A stretch of DNA of 64,000 nucleotides from an uncultured Pelagibacteraceae bacterium (GTDB taxonomy: Bacteria; Pseudomonadota; Alphaproteobacteria; Pelagibacterales; Pelagibacteraceae), in assembly GCA_902555585.1 (NCBI GenBank), contig CACDSY010000001.1, positions 243,965-307,964 of the forward strand. The letters are read 5' to 3'. Of this stretch, positions 1 to 13,401 are shown in pieces. Every line of letters starts with the position of its first letter. The stretch's first letter is position 1. A program made the translations under genes and the position numbers. The notes beneath the pieces were generated by a model. The model was not told the DNA's origin, did not search any database, and saw only the letters and a list, made by a program, of their open reading frames with translations.

Positions 1-130
1 AAGGATCAGAAATATCTGCCGTTATTATCTCATTTATTTGAATATCAGTGAGGGGTTTATTTAATTCCCAATGTACAAATGGACTATCAAATTTTTTTGA
101 ATTATTAAGTATCGAATTTAAATAGGACAT
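1..130 (-). CDS. Partial hypothetical protein (N-terminus only)
   Basis: Only the first 43 codons lie in the window; the gene runs off the left edge. The start codon overlaps the stop of the upstream ELM1-like gene by one base (TGATG), so the two are very probably translated from one message. The visible peptide has a segment with PFVHWELNKPL and then LTDIQINEI. That loosely resembles N-termini of small 2-oxoglutarate/Fe(II) oxygenase-like proteins, but no catalytic residues are visible, so this is only a guess. No signal peptide or membrane segment is seen in the part present. Confidence 0.6.
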   Translation of the reverse strand, partial: MSYLNSILNNSKKFDSPFVHWELNKPLTDIQINEIITADISDP

Positions 131-1074
131 CAATTATTTATTTTCTCTTTAATAATTTTCGCAACTCTATTAGTTTCATCAAGTTTTTCATAAGTCCAAG
201 TTTCTATTTCTTCTCCAAGGTTTCTAGTGATATTTAATTCATTAAATAAATTTCTAAATCTTTGGAATCTTATATCATTTTTTCTGGGTAAAATGTTTGC
301 AATATAAACAGGTTTTCCAGTTAAGGCAGCCTCAGAAATCATTGAAATAGAGTCGCAAGTTACTATTATATTCTCAGATATAGCCAACGCAGATAAGTAA
401 GCTTTTTTATCAACATTCATTATAACTGTGTGATTTTCACCAAAAAATTCTTTTGCATAATGAATAGTATTTAATGGTGTTCTCATTGATGGGATAACAA
501 CAATTTGAAAATCATGTTTTTTTAAAAGTTTATAAAAAATTGAAAAAATATGTTTCATATTCTTAGTTGAATAGTCGTAGTATTTTGTTGGTCCACCCAT
601 TATTAAACACCAAATTTTTCTATGGTCTTTTTTTATAAAGGCATTTAGATAATCCTTACTCTCTAATATTTCATTTTCTGAAAGGTAATGGAGAGCTCCT
701 TTTGTAGTAATAACATTAGATCCATTAATTCCATCATGCTCTGGTGCTACTATAAAATCAAAGTAATTAAAGTTTATTTTTGGGTCTTGAATATGAATAT
801 TAGAGACTTTTTTATTTGAAATACTTTTCAAATGAATAGATGGAATTATACTTTTTCTTCCGCAAGATATAATTAAATCATAATCTGATTGATTAATTAT
901 TTTATAAACTCTTTGAGAAATTGGCGTAAATTTTGGCGGAATTAACTTCCATAAATTATTTAGTTCAACCTTATGGTGAGTAAAATCTATATCCAAAGCT
1001 TTAGCTAAACCTTCAACCTGGCTCAGCATTCCGTGCATACCCTCGGTCAATAAAATACCTTTTAATTTGCTCAT
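130..1074 (-). CDS. ELM1/DUF1022 family protein (mitochondrial-fission ELM1-like)
   Basis: A 314-residue protein of the ELM1 (DUF1022) family, found in alphaproteobacteria and named after a plant mitochondrial fission factor; its bacterial function is unknown. The sequence looks glycosyltransferase-B-like. It has an N-terminal GMHGMLSQVEGLAKAL segment, a central LIMGGPTKYY motif, and a C-terminal TCDSISMISEAALTGKPVYI motif resembling the nucleotide-sugar-binding part of GT-B enzymes. Its start lies 20 bp from the divergent trxB start. It overlaps the following partial gene by one base. The family call is fairly firm, but activity and substrate cannot be read from the sequence. Confidence 0.8.
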   Translation of the reverse strand: MSKLKGILLTEGMHGMLSQVEGLAKALDIDFTHHKVELNNLWKLIPPKFTPISQRVYKIINQSDYDLIISCGRKSIIPSIHLKSISNKKVSNIHIQDPKINFNYFDFIVAPEHDGINGSNVITTKGALHYLSENEILESKDYLNAFIKKDHRKIWCLIMGGPTKYYDYSTKNMKHIFSIFYKLLKKHDFQIVVIPSMRTPLNTIHYAKEFFGENHTVIMNVDKKAYLSALAISENIIVTCDSISMISEAALTGKPVYIANILPRKNDIRFQRFRNLFNELNITRNLGEEIETWTYEKLDETNRVAKIIKEKINN

Positions 1075-1094
1075 TATTAACTATATAGACCTCT

Positions 1095-2042
1095 ATGAGT
1101 GAAAAACCAACTAAACATACAAAAGTGTTAATAATTGGATCTGGTCCAGCGGGCTACACTGCTGCAGTTTATGCAGCAAGAGCTATGCTGAAACCAATGC
1201 TAGTTGCAGGTATGCAGCCAGGTGGTCAACTAACAATTACAACTGATGTTGAGAACTATCCAGGTTTTGCTGATGTTATACAAGGACCATGGTTAATGGA
1301 ACAAATGAGAGAGCAAGCAAAAGCAGTAGGAACAGATTTAGTTGAAGATCATATTCAATCAGTAAATCTAAAATCTAAACCTTTTGAAGCAATCGGAGAT
1401 GGTGGACAAAGATATACTGCAGACTCAATTATTATTTCAACAGGTGCACAAGCCAGATGGTTAAATATTGAGTCAGAAGAAAAATTTAAAGGATTTGGAG
1501 TTTCGGCATGTGCAACATGCGATGGTTTCTTTTTTAAAGATAAAACAGTTGCAGTAGTTGGTGGTGGTAACGCAGCAGTTGAGGAGGCAATGTTTCTAAC
1601 AAAATTTGCATCAAAAGTACAATTAATTCACAGAAGAAATGAACTAAGAGCAGAAAAGCTTTTACAAAAAAAATTAATGGAAAATAAAAAAATTGAGATT
1701 ATTTGGGACTCTGTTGTTGAAGAAATAACAGGTGATAGTGAACCAAAAAATGTAAAAGGCTTAAAAATTAAAAATGTTAAAACTAATGAAACATCAGAAT
1801 TAAAAATAGATGGTTTGTTTATAGCTATTGGCCACGACCCTGCAACTGCACTTTTTAAGGATCAATTAGAAATGGACAATACAGGATATTTAATTACTAA
1901 AAGTGATTCTACAGAAACAAATATTCCAGGTGTTTATGCTGCTGGAGATGTTAAAGATAAAATTTATCGGCAAGCTGTAACAGCAGCAGGAATGGGCTGT
2001 ATGGCAGCATTAGAAGCTGAGAAATATTTGGCTTCAAATTAG
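1095..2042 (+). CDS. trxB: Thioredoxin-disulfide reductase
   Basis: Cytosolic FAD flavoenzyme that passes electrons from NADPH to thioredoxin. The 315-residue length is typical. The FAD-binding GSGPAGYTAAVYAARA lies near residues 15–30, the redox-active pair is CATC at residues 139–142, and the NADPH site VVGGGNAAVEEA starts near 154. The C-terminal FAD motif GVYAAGDV is present. The gene is divergent from the ELM1-like gene with only 20 bp between start codons, so the promoter must lie mostly within the neighbouring coding sequence. A psiE-like gene follows after 24 bp and is probably cotranscribed. Confidence 0.97.
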   Translation: MSEKPTKHTKVLIIGSGPAGYTAAVYAARAMLKPMLVAGMQPGGQLTITTDVENYPGFADVIQGPWLMEQMREQAKAVGTDLVEDHIQSVNLKSKPFEAIGDGGQRYTADSIIISTGAQARWLNIESEEKFKGFGVSACATCDGFFFKDKTVAVVGGGNAAVEEAMFLTKFASKVQLIHRRNELRAEKLLQKKLMENKKIEIIWDSVVEEITGDSEPKNVKGLKIKNVKTNETSELKIDGLFIAIGHDPATALFKDQLEMDNTGYLITKSDSTETNIPGVYAAGDVKDKIYRQAVTAAGMGCMAALEAEKYLASN

Positions 2043-2066
2043 TTAAATATCATCTATAAGAGTTAA

Positions 2067-2450
2067 ATGGAAAATATTGTTAAGCAAATACAATTATTGG
2101 CTTTAGTAATAATTCTTATAGCTACAATAATTGCATTTGGTATAGAAGTTTATCAAATGATTTCCATTCAAAAAGTTACACTTGCTGATCTGTTACTGCT
2201 CTTTCTATACTTAGAGGTATTGGCTATGGTTAGAGTATTTTGGGAAAGTCAATCAATTCAAATTACCTTACCATTATTTATTGCGATAACTGCCTTATCA
2301 AGATTTATTATTTTGCAAGGAAAATCAATAAATCCAGAAGTATTACTATATGAAGCTGGAGCAATTGTTTTAATTGCTATAGCAATACTTGTTTTAAGAT
2401 TTAGAAATTCACCATTATTTGGTTTAGAAAAAAAGAAAAAAACTAAATAG
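2067..2450 (+). CDS. PsiE-like phosphate-starvation-inducible membrane protein
   Basis: A 127-residue inner-membrane protein with about four hydrophobic helices, a short polar loop, and a lysine-rich C-terminal tail. Order and spacing of segments (VYQMISI near residue 30, YLEVLAMVRVFW in the second helix, RFIILQGK after the third) match the PsiE family. In E. coli that family is induced by phosphate starvation, but its role is not known. It follows trxB by 24 bp and precedes an epimerase-type gene by 12 bp. No Pho box is evident in these short gaps. Family confidence is good; function is unknown. Confidence 0.75.
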   Translation: MENIVKQIQLLALVIILIATIIAFGIEVYQMISIQKVTLADLLLLFLYLEVLAMVRVFWESQSIQITLPLFIAITALSRFIILQGKSINPEVLLYEAGAIVLIAIAILVLRFRNSPLFGLEKKKKTK

Positions 2451-2462
2451 TTTATTCACCAT

Positions 2463-6853
<4,391 letters not shown>

Positions 6854-6872
<19 letters not shown>

Positions 6873-7609
6873 TTATTACAGGTGGAGCTACAAGAATTGG
6901 AGCTGCTATAGCTAGAAAACTTTCTGGCAAAGGAATAGAAATTGTTATCCATTTTAATAAATCGAAAATAAAGGCAGAAAATCTTAAAAAAGAACTATCG
7001 CAAAATGGTACAAAAGTTTATTTAGTCAAAGGGGATCTAAGTATAGAAAAAGATGTAAATAAAATTATTAAGTTTGCAAAAAATAAACTTAAATATTTTG
7101 ACTGTCTGATAAATAATGCATCACTTTTTGAAAACGATAAATTAGAGAATTTTACAACTGATAGTTGGGGGTATCACTTAAGAACTAATTTAAGAACACC
7201 TGCTCTACTATCAAAAGAATTTGCTAAAAATATTAGAGCAAAAAATAACAATATTATTAATATAATTGATCAAAGAGTATTTAAACTAACACCATACTTT
7301 TTTTCTTATACTATCAGTAAAACAGGTCTTTATACTTTAACCAAAACTAGTGCAATGAGCTTAGCACCAAATATAAGAGTTAATGGAATTGCACCTGGTC
7401 CTACAATTAAAAATAAAAGACAAAGTGAAAAGCATTTTAAAAAACAATACATGGCTACACCCCTGAAAAGACAAGTAAATGTTGACCAAGTATGCAATGC
7501 AGTTGATTTTTTTATAAAAAATATATCTATTACGGGACAAGTCTTAGCTATTGATAGTGGACAAAGCTTAAATTGGCAAACTCCAGATATAATGGGGGGA
7601 AAAGAATGA
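6854..7609 (+). CDS. Pteridine-reductase-like short-chain dehydrogenase (PTR1/FolM type)
   Basis: A 251-residue SDR. The coenzyme motif is TGGATRIG, the TGx3RxG form that marks pteridine reductases (PTR1, FolM) rather than general SDRs. A basic NKSK-type segment after strand 2 suggests NADPH preference. The catalytic set looks like PTR1: D in IIDQRV, then [13 protein letters not shown] follows near the C-terminus. Probable role is reduction of dihydropteridines such as dihydromonapterin or dihydrofolate. This is supported by folB two genes downstream. It starts inside uvrB (19 bp overlap), and its stop overlaps the next start (ATGA). Confidence 0.8.
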
Positions 7610-8526
7610 AAAGTTTATGTTTATTTTTATCAGTATTTATTCTGACAATATCATCGTCATTAGCAGACAGTCATAACATTAAGAAAGATGGATTTTTATC
7701 AAAAAAATTTAAAGTAACAAAATTATCTACAATTGAAGATCCAGATAATAAGATAATTTTAATCAATAATCACGGACAAAGTAATTTTGATGGAAAACAA
7801 AACTTTTGTACATCTATTGACCAAATTAGAAACCGTGTTTCATTAATAGATGAAGAAATAAATGGAAAAAAAATCATGCTTTATAATTTGTGTGCTCATA
7901 AAATTGCAGGTGACATGGGAAAAAAGTGGTGGTTTTCAAAAAAACCATATGAGGGCAAGTCAAAATTAGATAAAAGAGTAGAACAAAATTTACAGTTGAT
8001 AGAAAAACTCGTTTCTCTTGGTGTTCCTAGAAAACAAATATTTGTCACTGGACATTCTTGCGGTGGATTAACAACACTACTATTCTTTTCAAGACATCCT
8101 GATAAAGCTGGAGGAGGAATAGCCTATATGCAAGCGTGCTTTGATAGACTAAGCAAGAAGTATAAGGTAGCAAAATTAGGAGTAGATGCAGGTTTGGCAA
8201 AATTTAAAGAAAAGAAACCTGCACAATACGAATTAAGGGCACAGTATAATGATGAAATATTAAATAATTTAAATGTTCCATTATTGGCTTTTACTCATCC
8301 AAAAGACCCTTTTGAAGGATTGACTTCTGATTGGTTGGATCAAATTGAGGGTATGGAAAGAGTCGTGATATCTAAAGATTACACAATTGATGGAAAAAAA
8401 TGTTTTAAATTAGGGAAACAAAAATCAGATAAATTTAAAGTTAAAGATGGACATAGTATGGATCAGGCAACCTGTTTTCAATATTACAATCCAGTTATAT
8501 TAGAATATATAGAGTCTAGAATATGA
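7606..8526 (+). CDS. Secreted α/β-hydrolase-like protein
   Basis: 306 residues. The start at 7606 is chosen because it gives a clean Sec signal peptide ([20 protein letters not shown], residues 1–20), has a GGGGGGAAAAG purine run just upstream, and overlaps the preceding TGA as ATGA; an in-frame start at 7573 would bury the signal. The nucleophile elbow GHSCGG lies near residue 150, and a candidate catalytic histidine is in KDGHSMDQ near the C-terminus. It probably acts in the periplasm on an ester or similar bond; substrate unknown. The placement between a pteridine-reductase-like gene and folB is odd, since those products are cytosolic. Confidence 0.7.
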   Translation: MKSLCLFLSVFILTISSSLADSHNIKKDGFLSKKFKVTKLSTIEDPDNKIILINNHGQSNFDGKQNFCTSIDQIRNRVSLIDEEINGKKIMLYNLCAHKIAGDMGKKWWFSKKPYEGKSKLDKRVEQNLQLIEKLVSLGVPRKQIFVTGHSCGGLTTLLFFSRHPDKAGGGIAYMQACFDRLSKKYKVAKLGVDAGLAKFKEKKPAQYELRAQYNDEILNNLNVPLLAFTHPKDPFEGLTSDWLDQIEGMERVVISKDYTIDGKKCFKLGKQKSDKFKVKDGHSMDQATCFQYYNPVILEYIESRI

Positions 8527-8948
8527 AAAGAAATAATTTAAAAATTGTTAAGATCGATAAAAATAAAAAACTTTTCAATTACGAAAAAAAAGTACTTATT
8601 AAAGAACTTGTTTTAAATTTGAAACTTGGATATTTTGATTTTGAAAAAGAGGCTCCCCAAAAAGTTAAATTTAATTTAGAAGTAAACTACGAAGATAAAA
8701 AACCTTCAAATGATAGGGATATAAAATCAATAGTAAATTATTCAAAAATTGTAAGATTAATAAAAAAACTTGTTAAAAATAAACACTATAATTTTCTTGA
8801 AACATTGGCGGAAGATGTATTTGATGAGCTATTCAAAGATAAAAGAATTGATAAAATAAGCCTTCAAATTGAGAAATTAGAAATTATGAAAGATTGCTCT
8901 TCCGTAGGTATTCAAATTTCAAAAAAAAGAAGTCATGATAAGTTCTGA
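8523..8948 (+). CDS. folB: Dihydroneopterin aldolase (FolB)
   Basis: Converts 7,8-dihydroneopterin to 6-hydroxymethyl-dihydropterin plus glycolaldehyde in folate synthesis. 141 residues, slightly longer than usual because of a basic N-terminal extension of about 20 residues. Aligns with E. coli FolB: the active-site glutamate is in [11 protein letters not shown], the helix [11 protein letters not shown] matches its LVERVAEEV, and a lysine near [13 protein letters not shown] corresponds to the catalytic lysine region. ATGA overlap with the hydrolase gene and 14 bp overlap with uvrC. Sequence is divergent, but pattern and pteridine context agree. Confidence 0.8.
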   Translation: MKRNNLKIVKIDKNKKLFNYEKKVLIKELVLNLKLGYFDFEKEAPQKVKFNLEVNYEDKKPSNDRDIKSIVNYSKIVRLIKKLVKNKHYNFLETLAEDVFDELFKDKRIDKISLQIEKLEIMKDCSSVGIQISKKRSHDKF

Positions 8949-10770
8949 TATAGGCAAAGAAGCAATTAAAAAAGAGCTACCACTTATACCCAAACTTCCT
9001 GGTGTATACAGGATGTTAAATGAAAAAAATGTAATACTTTATGTTGGTAAAGCAAAAAATTTACCCAACAGATTAAAGAGTTATGTTTCAGAGAAAAATC
9101 ATATTATTAGAACTGAGAGAATGCTATCTCAAACAAGGAAAATTGAAATCACAAGTACTTCAAATGAGAGTGAAGCACTTCTCCTAGAGGCAAACTTAAT
9201 AAAAAAATATAAACCGAAATACAATATACTTTTACGAGATGATAAATCGTTTCCATTCATTTTTATTGGTAATGAAGATAAATGGCCTCAGATTAGACGT
9301 CATAGAGGAAAAAAAACTAAAGAGGGCTTTTATTTTGGACCTTTTGCCTCTGCTGGTTCTGCAAACTGGACAATCAAAATGATCCAGAAAATTTTTCAAC
9401 TGAGAGTTTGTGACGATACAGTATTTAAAAAAAGAGAAAGGCCTTGCATACTTTATCAAATTAAGAGATGTTCTGGGCCATGTGTTGGATATATAGATAA
9501 GGATGAATATAAACTATCTGTAGAAAATGCTATTGAATTTGTATCAGGCAAATCAAGGAAAATTCAAAAAAATTTATCAAACCAAATGGAGAAAGCTAGT
9601 GAAGATTTGGATTTTGAAAAAGCTGCGATATTGAGAGATAGAATAAAGTCTTTAAATATTATTCAGTCATCACAAAGAATTAATGAAGCGAATTTAGTAG
9701 AAGCAGATGTTATAGCTGGCTACAAAGAGTCTGGAAAAACTTGCATACAAGTTTTTTTCTACAGATCAAAACAAAACTGGGGTAATCAAGCCTTTTTTCC
9801 AAAACATGATCCAGATGATAACATAAAAGAAATTCTTAATTCTTTCGTATCACAATTCTATGAAAACAAAAGTGTACCAACTTCAATAATTTTAAATGAA
9901 GATATTAAAGAAAAAGTTTTAATTGAAAAAACACTTTCACAAAAGGAGAATAAAGAAATAAATATTTCAGTAGCAAAAAAAGGATCTAAACTAAAAGTTA
10001 TAAATCAAGCACTCAAAAATGCAAAAGATAGTTTAGATAGAAAAATTTATGAGAGCCAAAATAATAAAGAACTTTTTGATAATGTTTCTAAAAAATTTGA
10101 TTTAGAAAATAATATTAATTTAGTTGAGGTTTATGACAATAGTCATATTCAGGGAACTAATAGTGTAGGCGCACTAATTACATATGGTGAGGAAGGTTTT
10201 ATAAAAAAAAGATATAGAAAATTTAATATTAAGATTAAAAAGAATGAACAAGATGATTATGGAATGATGCGTGAGGTTTTAAACAGAAGATTTAAAAGGG
10301 CTGTTCAAGAGAAAGATAATTATTTAACTATGCCAGACTTAGTAATAATCGATGGAGGAAAAGGACAATACTCTGTAGCAAGAGAAACACTTAATGAATT
10401 AGGCCTGCATGATATTCCTATGATAGCAATTGCAAAAGGTAAATATAGAAATAGTGGAAATGAAACTTTTTTTCATAATGGTAAAGAGTTTAAATTTGAA
10501 AAGAATGACCCTACTCTTTTTTTCTTACAAAGATTGAGAGATGAGTCCCATAGATTTGCAATAAGCGCCCATAGAGCTAAGAGGAAAAAGGGTATTAGTA
10601 AGTCTTTACTTGATCAAATTGATGGAATTGGATCTATAAGAAAAAGAGCTCTTTTAAATCACTTTGGATCAGCAAGAGCTGTTGAATCAGCTAGCTTGGA
10701 TGAGATCAAAACAGTTGAAGGAGTTGAAGAAAAAGTTGCCAAAAAGATATATAATTTCTTTCACGAATGA
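8935..10770 (+). CDS. uvrC: Excinuclease ABC subunit C
   Basis: Dual-incision nuclease of nucleotide excision repair; 611 residues, normal length. The N-terminal GIY-YIG nuclease domain starts at PGVYRM and [10 protein letters not shown] and makes the 3' cut. A cysteine-bearing region CSGPCVGYI follows, then a UVR domain ([14 protein letters not shown]) that contacts UvrB. The C-terminal RNase-H-like endonuclease has [10 protein letters not shown] and VIIDGGKGQ. Tandem helix-hairpin-helix motifs ([13 protein letters not shown] and [12 protein letters not shown]) end the protein. It begins inside folB (14 bp overlap), and its stop overlaps the pgsA start (ATGA). Confidence 0.96.
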   Translation: MISSDIGKEAIKKELPLIPKLPGVYRMLNEKNVILYVGKAKNLPNRLKSYVSEKNHIIRTERMLSQTRKIEITSTSNESEALLLEANLIKKYKPKYNILLRDDKSFPFIFIGNEDKWPQIRRHRGKKTKEGFYFGPFASAGSANWTIKMIQKIFQLRVCDDTVFKKRERPCILYQIKRCSGPCVGYIDKDEYKLSVENAIEFVSGKSRKIQKNLSNQMEKASEDLDFEKAAILRDRIKSLNIIQSSQRINEANLVEADVIAGYKESGKTCIQVFFYRSKQNWGNQAFFPKHDPDDNIKEILNSFVSQFYENKSVPTSIILNEDIKEKVLIEKTLSQKENKEINISVAKKGSKLKVINQALKNAKDSLDRKIYESQNNKELFDNVSKKFDLENNINLVEVYDNSHIQGTNSVGALITYGEEGFIKKRYRKFNIKIKKNEQDDYGMMREVLNRRFKRAVQEKDNYLTMPDLVIIDGGKGQYSVARETLNELGLHDIPMIAIAKGKYRNSGNETFFHNGKEFKFEKNDPTLFFLQRLRDESHRFAISAHRAKRKKGISKSLLDQIDGIGSIRKRALLNHFGSARAVESASLDEIKTVEGVEEKVAKKIYNFFHE

Positions 10771-11351
10771 AAATCAAAATTCCAAATTATCTAACAATAG
10801 GTAGAATTATTATTGTTCCCATATTTGTTTTTACTTTTTATTTACCAGGATTTTATGGAGATGTAATTCCGTTTGCTTTATTTGTGATTGCTTCATTTAC
10901 AGACTTTTTGGACGGATTATTGGCAAGGATGTTCAAAGAGGAGTCCAAACTTGGTGAATTACTAGATCCAATTGCTGATAAAATTATAGTAGCAACCGCA
11001 TTAATATTGCTCGTTATGGATGGGACTATTAAAAACTTTGAAGTAATTGCCGCAATCATAATACTTACCAGAGAAATATTGATTTCTGGTTTAAGAGAAT
11101 TTTTAGCAAAAGGAAGAGTTAAACTTCCTGTCTCAAGTTTAGCAAAAGTAAAAACATTTCTTCAAATGTTTTCAATTTCTATTTTACTTACTGGTGAAAC
11201 AGGAAATAAAATTATTAATTTTCAAGACTATAATGCTCAAACAATTGGCATAATTTTATTATGGCTTTCTGCTTTTCTTACATTATACACTGGGTATGAA
11301 TATTTAAGAAAAGGTATTGACCATGCAATATCTGAAGATAATAAAAATTAA
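10767..11351 (+). CDS. pgsA: CDP-diacylglycerol–glycerol-3-phosphate 3-phosphatidyltransferase
   Basis: Integral membrane enzyme making phosphatidylglycerophosphate, the first committed step to phosphatidylglycerol and cardiolipin. 194 residues with several membrane helices. The CDP-alcohol phosphotransferase signature DGx2ARx8Gx3Dx3D is complete at [19 protein letters not shown] plus the following PIAD. It overlaps uvrC by 4 bp. At its 3' end it shares the palindromic TTAA stop with the convergent ilvE gene, so both stop codons use the same four bases. Confidence 0.94.
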   Translation: MKIKIPNYLTIGRIIIVPIFVFTFYLPGFYGDVIPFALFVIASFTDFLDGLLARMFKEESKLGELLDPIADKIIVATALILLVMDGTIKNFEVIAAIIILTREILISGLREFLAKGRVKLPVSSLAKVKTFLQMFSISILLTGETGNKIINFQDYNAQTIGIILLWLSAFLTLYTGYEYLRKGIDHAISEDNKN

Positions 11352-12232
11352 GCAGCAGCTCTTTTTTTTCTTACTAGTTTTCCATAGCTAGACAATAAGT
11401 CTAAAATAACATCACAAACTTTGTAATTGTTTTCTGCAATTTGTGATATTGGTGTAATTTCGGCAGCTGTGCCAGTCAAAAAACAACCCTCAAAGTTTTT
11501 TAATTCGTCAGGTTTTATTTTTCTTTCGTGAACTTTAATATTTTTTGATTTAGCTAATTCAATTACAGTTTGTCGTGTAATACCATTTAAAAAAGAATCA
11601 GGAATTGGGGTATGAAGTTCTCCATTTTTATCTTTAAAAAATATATTTGCACTTGTTGACTCAGCCACATTATCCTCATGGTCTAACATTAACGATTCAC
11701 TATATCCTTGTCTCTCTGCTTCATGCTTAGAAAGTGTACAAATCATGTATAAACCTGCTGCTTTACTATCCCATGGAATAGTATTTGGCGCGGGTCTACG
11801 CCAATTAGAAATATTTAATTTAATTCCTTCAATTTTCAACTTAGGGTCGAAATAGTCACCCCACTCCCAAGTAGCGATTGCAACATTAATTTTTGTTTTT
11901 TGAGCTGAGACACCCATCATTTCACTTCCTCTCCAAGCAAAAGGTCTTACGTAACCATTCTGGACGTTTTGTATTTTAATTATTTGATTGCAAGCTTTGT
12001 TAATTTCATCTTTTGTGTAAGGAATTGTAATATCCATTCTTTTAGCTGAATGATAAAGTCTGTCTGTATGATCTTCTAATTTAAAGATCTCACTATCATA
12101 AACTCTTAGCCCCTCAAAAACTAGGCTTGCATAATGTAGACCATGACTTATGACATGAAGTTTAGCATCTTGCCATTCTACAAGATCACCATTGTACCAG
12201 ATTTTTCCTTCTCTTTTATCGAACGGTATCAT
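11348..12232 (-). CDS. ilvE: Branched-chain amino acid aminotransferase
   Basis: Class IV PLP aminotransferase for the last step of valine, leucine and isoleucine synthesis. 294 residues. N-terminal IWYNGDLVEWQDAKLHVISH fits the family. The PLP lysine is in WDSKAAGLYM near residue 159. The family motif follows as ESLMLDHEDNVAESTSAN, and the C-terminal FLTGTAAEITPI phosphate-binding region is present. D-amino-acid or 4-amino-4-deoxychorismate enzymes share this fold, but overall motifs favour IlvE. Its start is 61 bp from the divergent MarR-type gene. Stop shares TTAA with pgsA. Confidence 0.9.
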   Translation of the reverse strand: MIPFDKREGKIWYNGDLVEWQDAKLHVISHGLHYASLVFEGLRVYDSEIFKLEDHTDRLYHSAKRMDITIPYTKDEINKACNQIIKIQNVQNGYVRPFAWRGSEMMGVSAQKTKINVAIATWEWGDYFDPKLKIEGIKLNISNWRRPAPNTIPWDSKAAGLYMICTLSKHEAERQGYSESLMLDHEDNVAESTSANIFFKDKNGELHTPIPDSFLNGITRQTVIELAKSKNIKVHERKIKPDELKNFEGCFLTGTAAEITPISQIAENNYKVCDVILDLLSSYGKLVRKKRAAA

Positions 12233-12243
12233 TTGATTTATTT

Positions 12244-12272
12244 TTTAGAAAAAATATCTTTGTATATATAAT
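12244..12272 (+). promoter_or_regulatory. Candidate σ70 promoter for the marR–response regulator–kinase operon
   Basis: In the 61-bp gap between ilvE and the MarR gene, TTTAGA (12244–12249) and a perfect TATAAT (12267–12272) are separated by 17 bp. That predicts transcription from about 12279, some 15 nt before the MarR start. The −10 is strong and the −35 weak; AT-rich DNA gives many chance matches, so this is only a candidate. Confidence 0.35.
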
Positions 12273-12293
12273 ATGTCAATATAACTTACCATT

Positions 12294-12737
12294 ATGAAAA
12301 AACTTTTATATTTAAAAGACCGTCAATTAAAAGAATATATCGAAAAAATATTCAATGGATATAGAGAAACTGTCGCTGATGCTAAGAAGGTTTTAGATAA
12401 ACATGCCTTGGGAACTGCCCATAACAAAGTAATCCACCTAATATCATTATATGAAGGAATTACTATTTCAAATTTATTAAGAAAACTTAAAGTAACTAAG
12501 CAAAGCTTAAATAGAGTTCTAAACGACTTAGTTGAGATTAGAGCAATAGAATTCAAAAGGGATGAAATTGATACAAGGGTAAAGCATGTGTATTTAACTG
12601 AAGAAGGGGGAAAAATATTTGATGAAATTTTTTCAGCACAAAAGAAAAGAATTTATGAAGCGTTTTTAAGTTCTGAATCTAAAGATGTTATAAGTTTTGA
12701 TAAAGTACTTAAAAAAATTATTAATGAAAAACTTTAA
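12294..12737 (+). CDS. MarR-family transcriptional regulator (PetP-like)
   Basis: 147-residue winged-helix regulator. The N-terminal helical part is followed by ALGTAHNKVIHLI, then recognition helix ISNLLRKLKVTKQSLNRVL and the wing RDEIDTRVKHVYLTEEG with the conserved D-R pair. It overlaps the response-regulator gene by 14 bp. A MarR-type gene directly before an OmpR-type response regulator is the petP–petR pair known from Rhodobacter near petABC. petABC is also in this window, about 8 kb away, so a link to cytochrome bc1 control is plausible but inferred. Confidence 0.85.
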   Translation: MKKLLYLKDRQLKEYIEKIFNGYRETVADAKKVLDKHALGTAHNKVIHLISLYEGITISNLLRKLKVTKQSLNRVLNDLVEIRAIEFKRDEIDTRVKHVYLTEEGGKIFDEIFSAQKKRIYEAFLSSESKDVISFDKVLKKIINEKL

Positions 12738-13401
12738 AGCCCATATATTAATTGTAGATGATGATGATAGAATAAGAGATTTAGTAAAAGAATACTTAAA
12801 TCAAAATAATTATCTTGTTTCAACTGCCAAAAATTCAAATGATGCATTTGAAAAAACGAAAATTATTAAATTTGACTTAATAGTACTTGATATAATGATG
12901 CCAGGGAAAACTGGACTAGAATTTACTCAGGATTATAAAAAAAAAATTAATACACCAATTTTATTATTAACAGCCAAAGGAGAACCATCTGAAAGAATTG
13001 AAGGACTAGAAGTAGGTGCAGATGATTATCTAACGAAACCTTTCGAACCAAAAGAATTAATTTTAAGAATAAATAATATTTTAAGTAAAACTAAAATATT
13101 AGAAACAAAAAGAGTTATTGAATTTGGTAATATAAAAATAGATCTAAAAAAGCTATTTATCTTGAAAAATGAACAAAGATTAAAAATAAATAATACTGAA
13201 AAACTAATTTTAGAAAAAATGATAAATTCTCCAGGGAAAATCTTCAAAAGAGATGAAATTGCAAGTTTAATAGATTTAAATAAAGAAAGATCAATAGATG
13301 TAATTGTTACAAGATTAAGAAAAAAAATAGAAGAAACTCCAAAAAATCCTAAATACTTACAAACTATAAGAGGAGAAGGTTATGTACTTTGGATTGAATA
13401 A
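12724..13401 (+). CDS. OmpR-family DNA-binding response regulator (PetR/OmpR-like)
   Basis: 225 residues from the ATG at 12724. An earlier in-frame start at 12697 would overlap the MarR gene further and adds residues not seen in receivers. The receiver domain has the acidic cluster DDDD at 12–15, the phosphoacceptor D56 in LDIMMPGKTG, a conserved threonine in LLTAKG and lysine in DYLTKPFEP. The C-terminal winged helix ends with SIDVIVTRLRKKIE and IRGEGYVL, typical of OmpR/PhoB. It overlaps both neighbours (14 bp upstream, 20 bp downstream) and is presumably the partner of the kinase encoded next. Confidence 0.93.
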   Translation: MKNFKAHILIVDDDDRIRDLVKEYLNQNNYLVSTAKNSNDAFEKTKIIKFDLIVLDIMMPGKTGLEFTQDYKKKINTPILLLTAKGEPSERIEGLEVGADDYLTKPFEPKELILRINNILSKTKILETKRVIEFGNIKIDLKKLFILKNEQRLKINNTEKLILEKMINSPGKIFKRDEIASLIDLNKERSIDVIVTRLRKKIEETPKNPKYLQTIRGEGYVLWIE

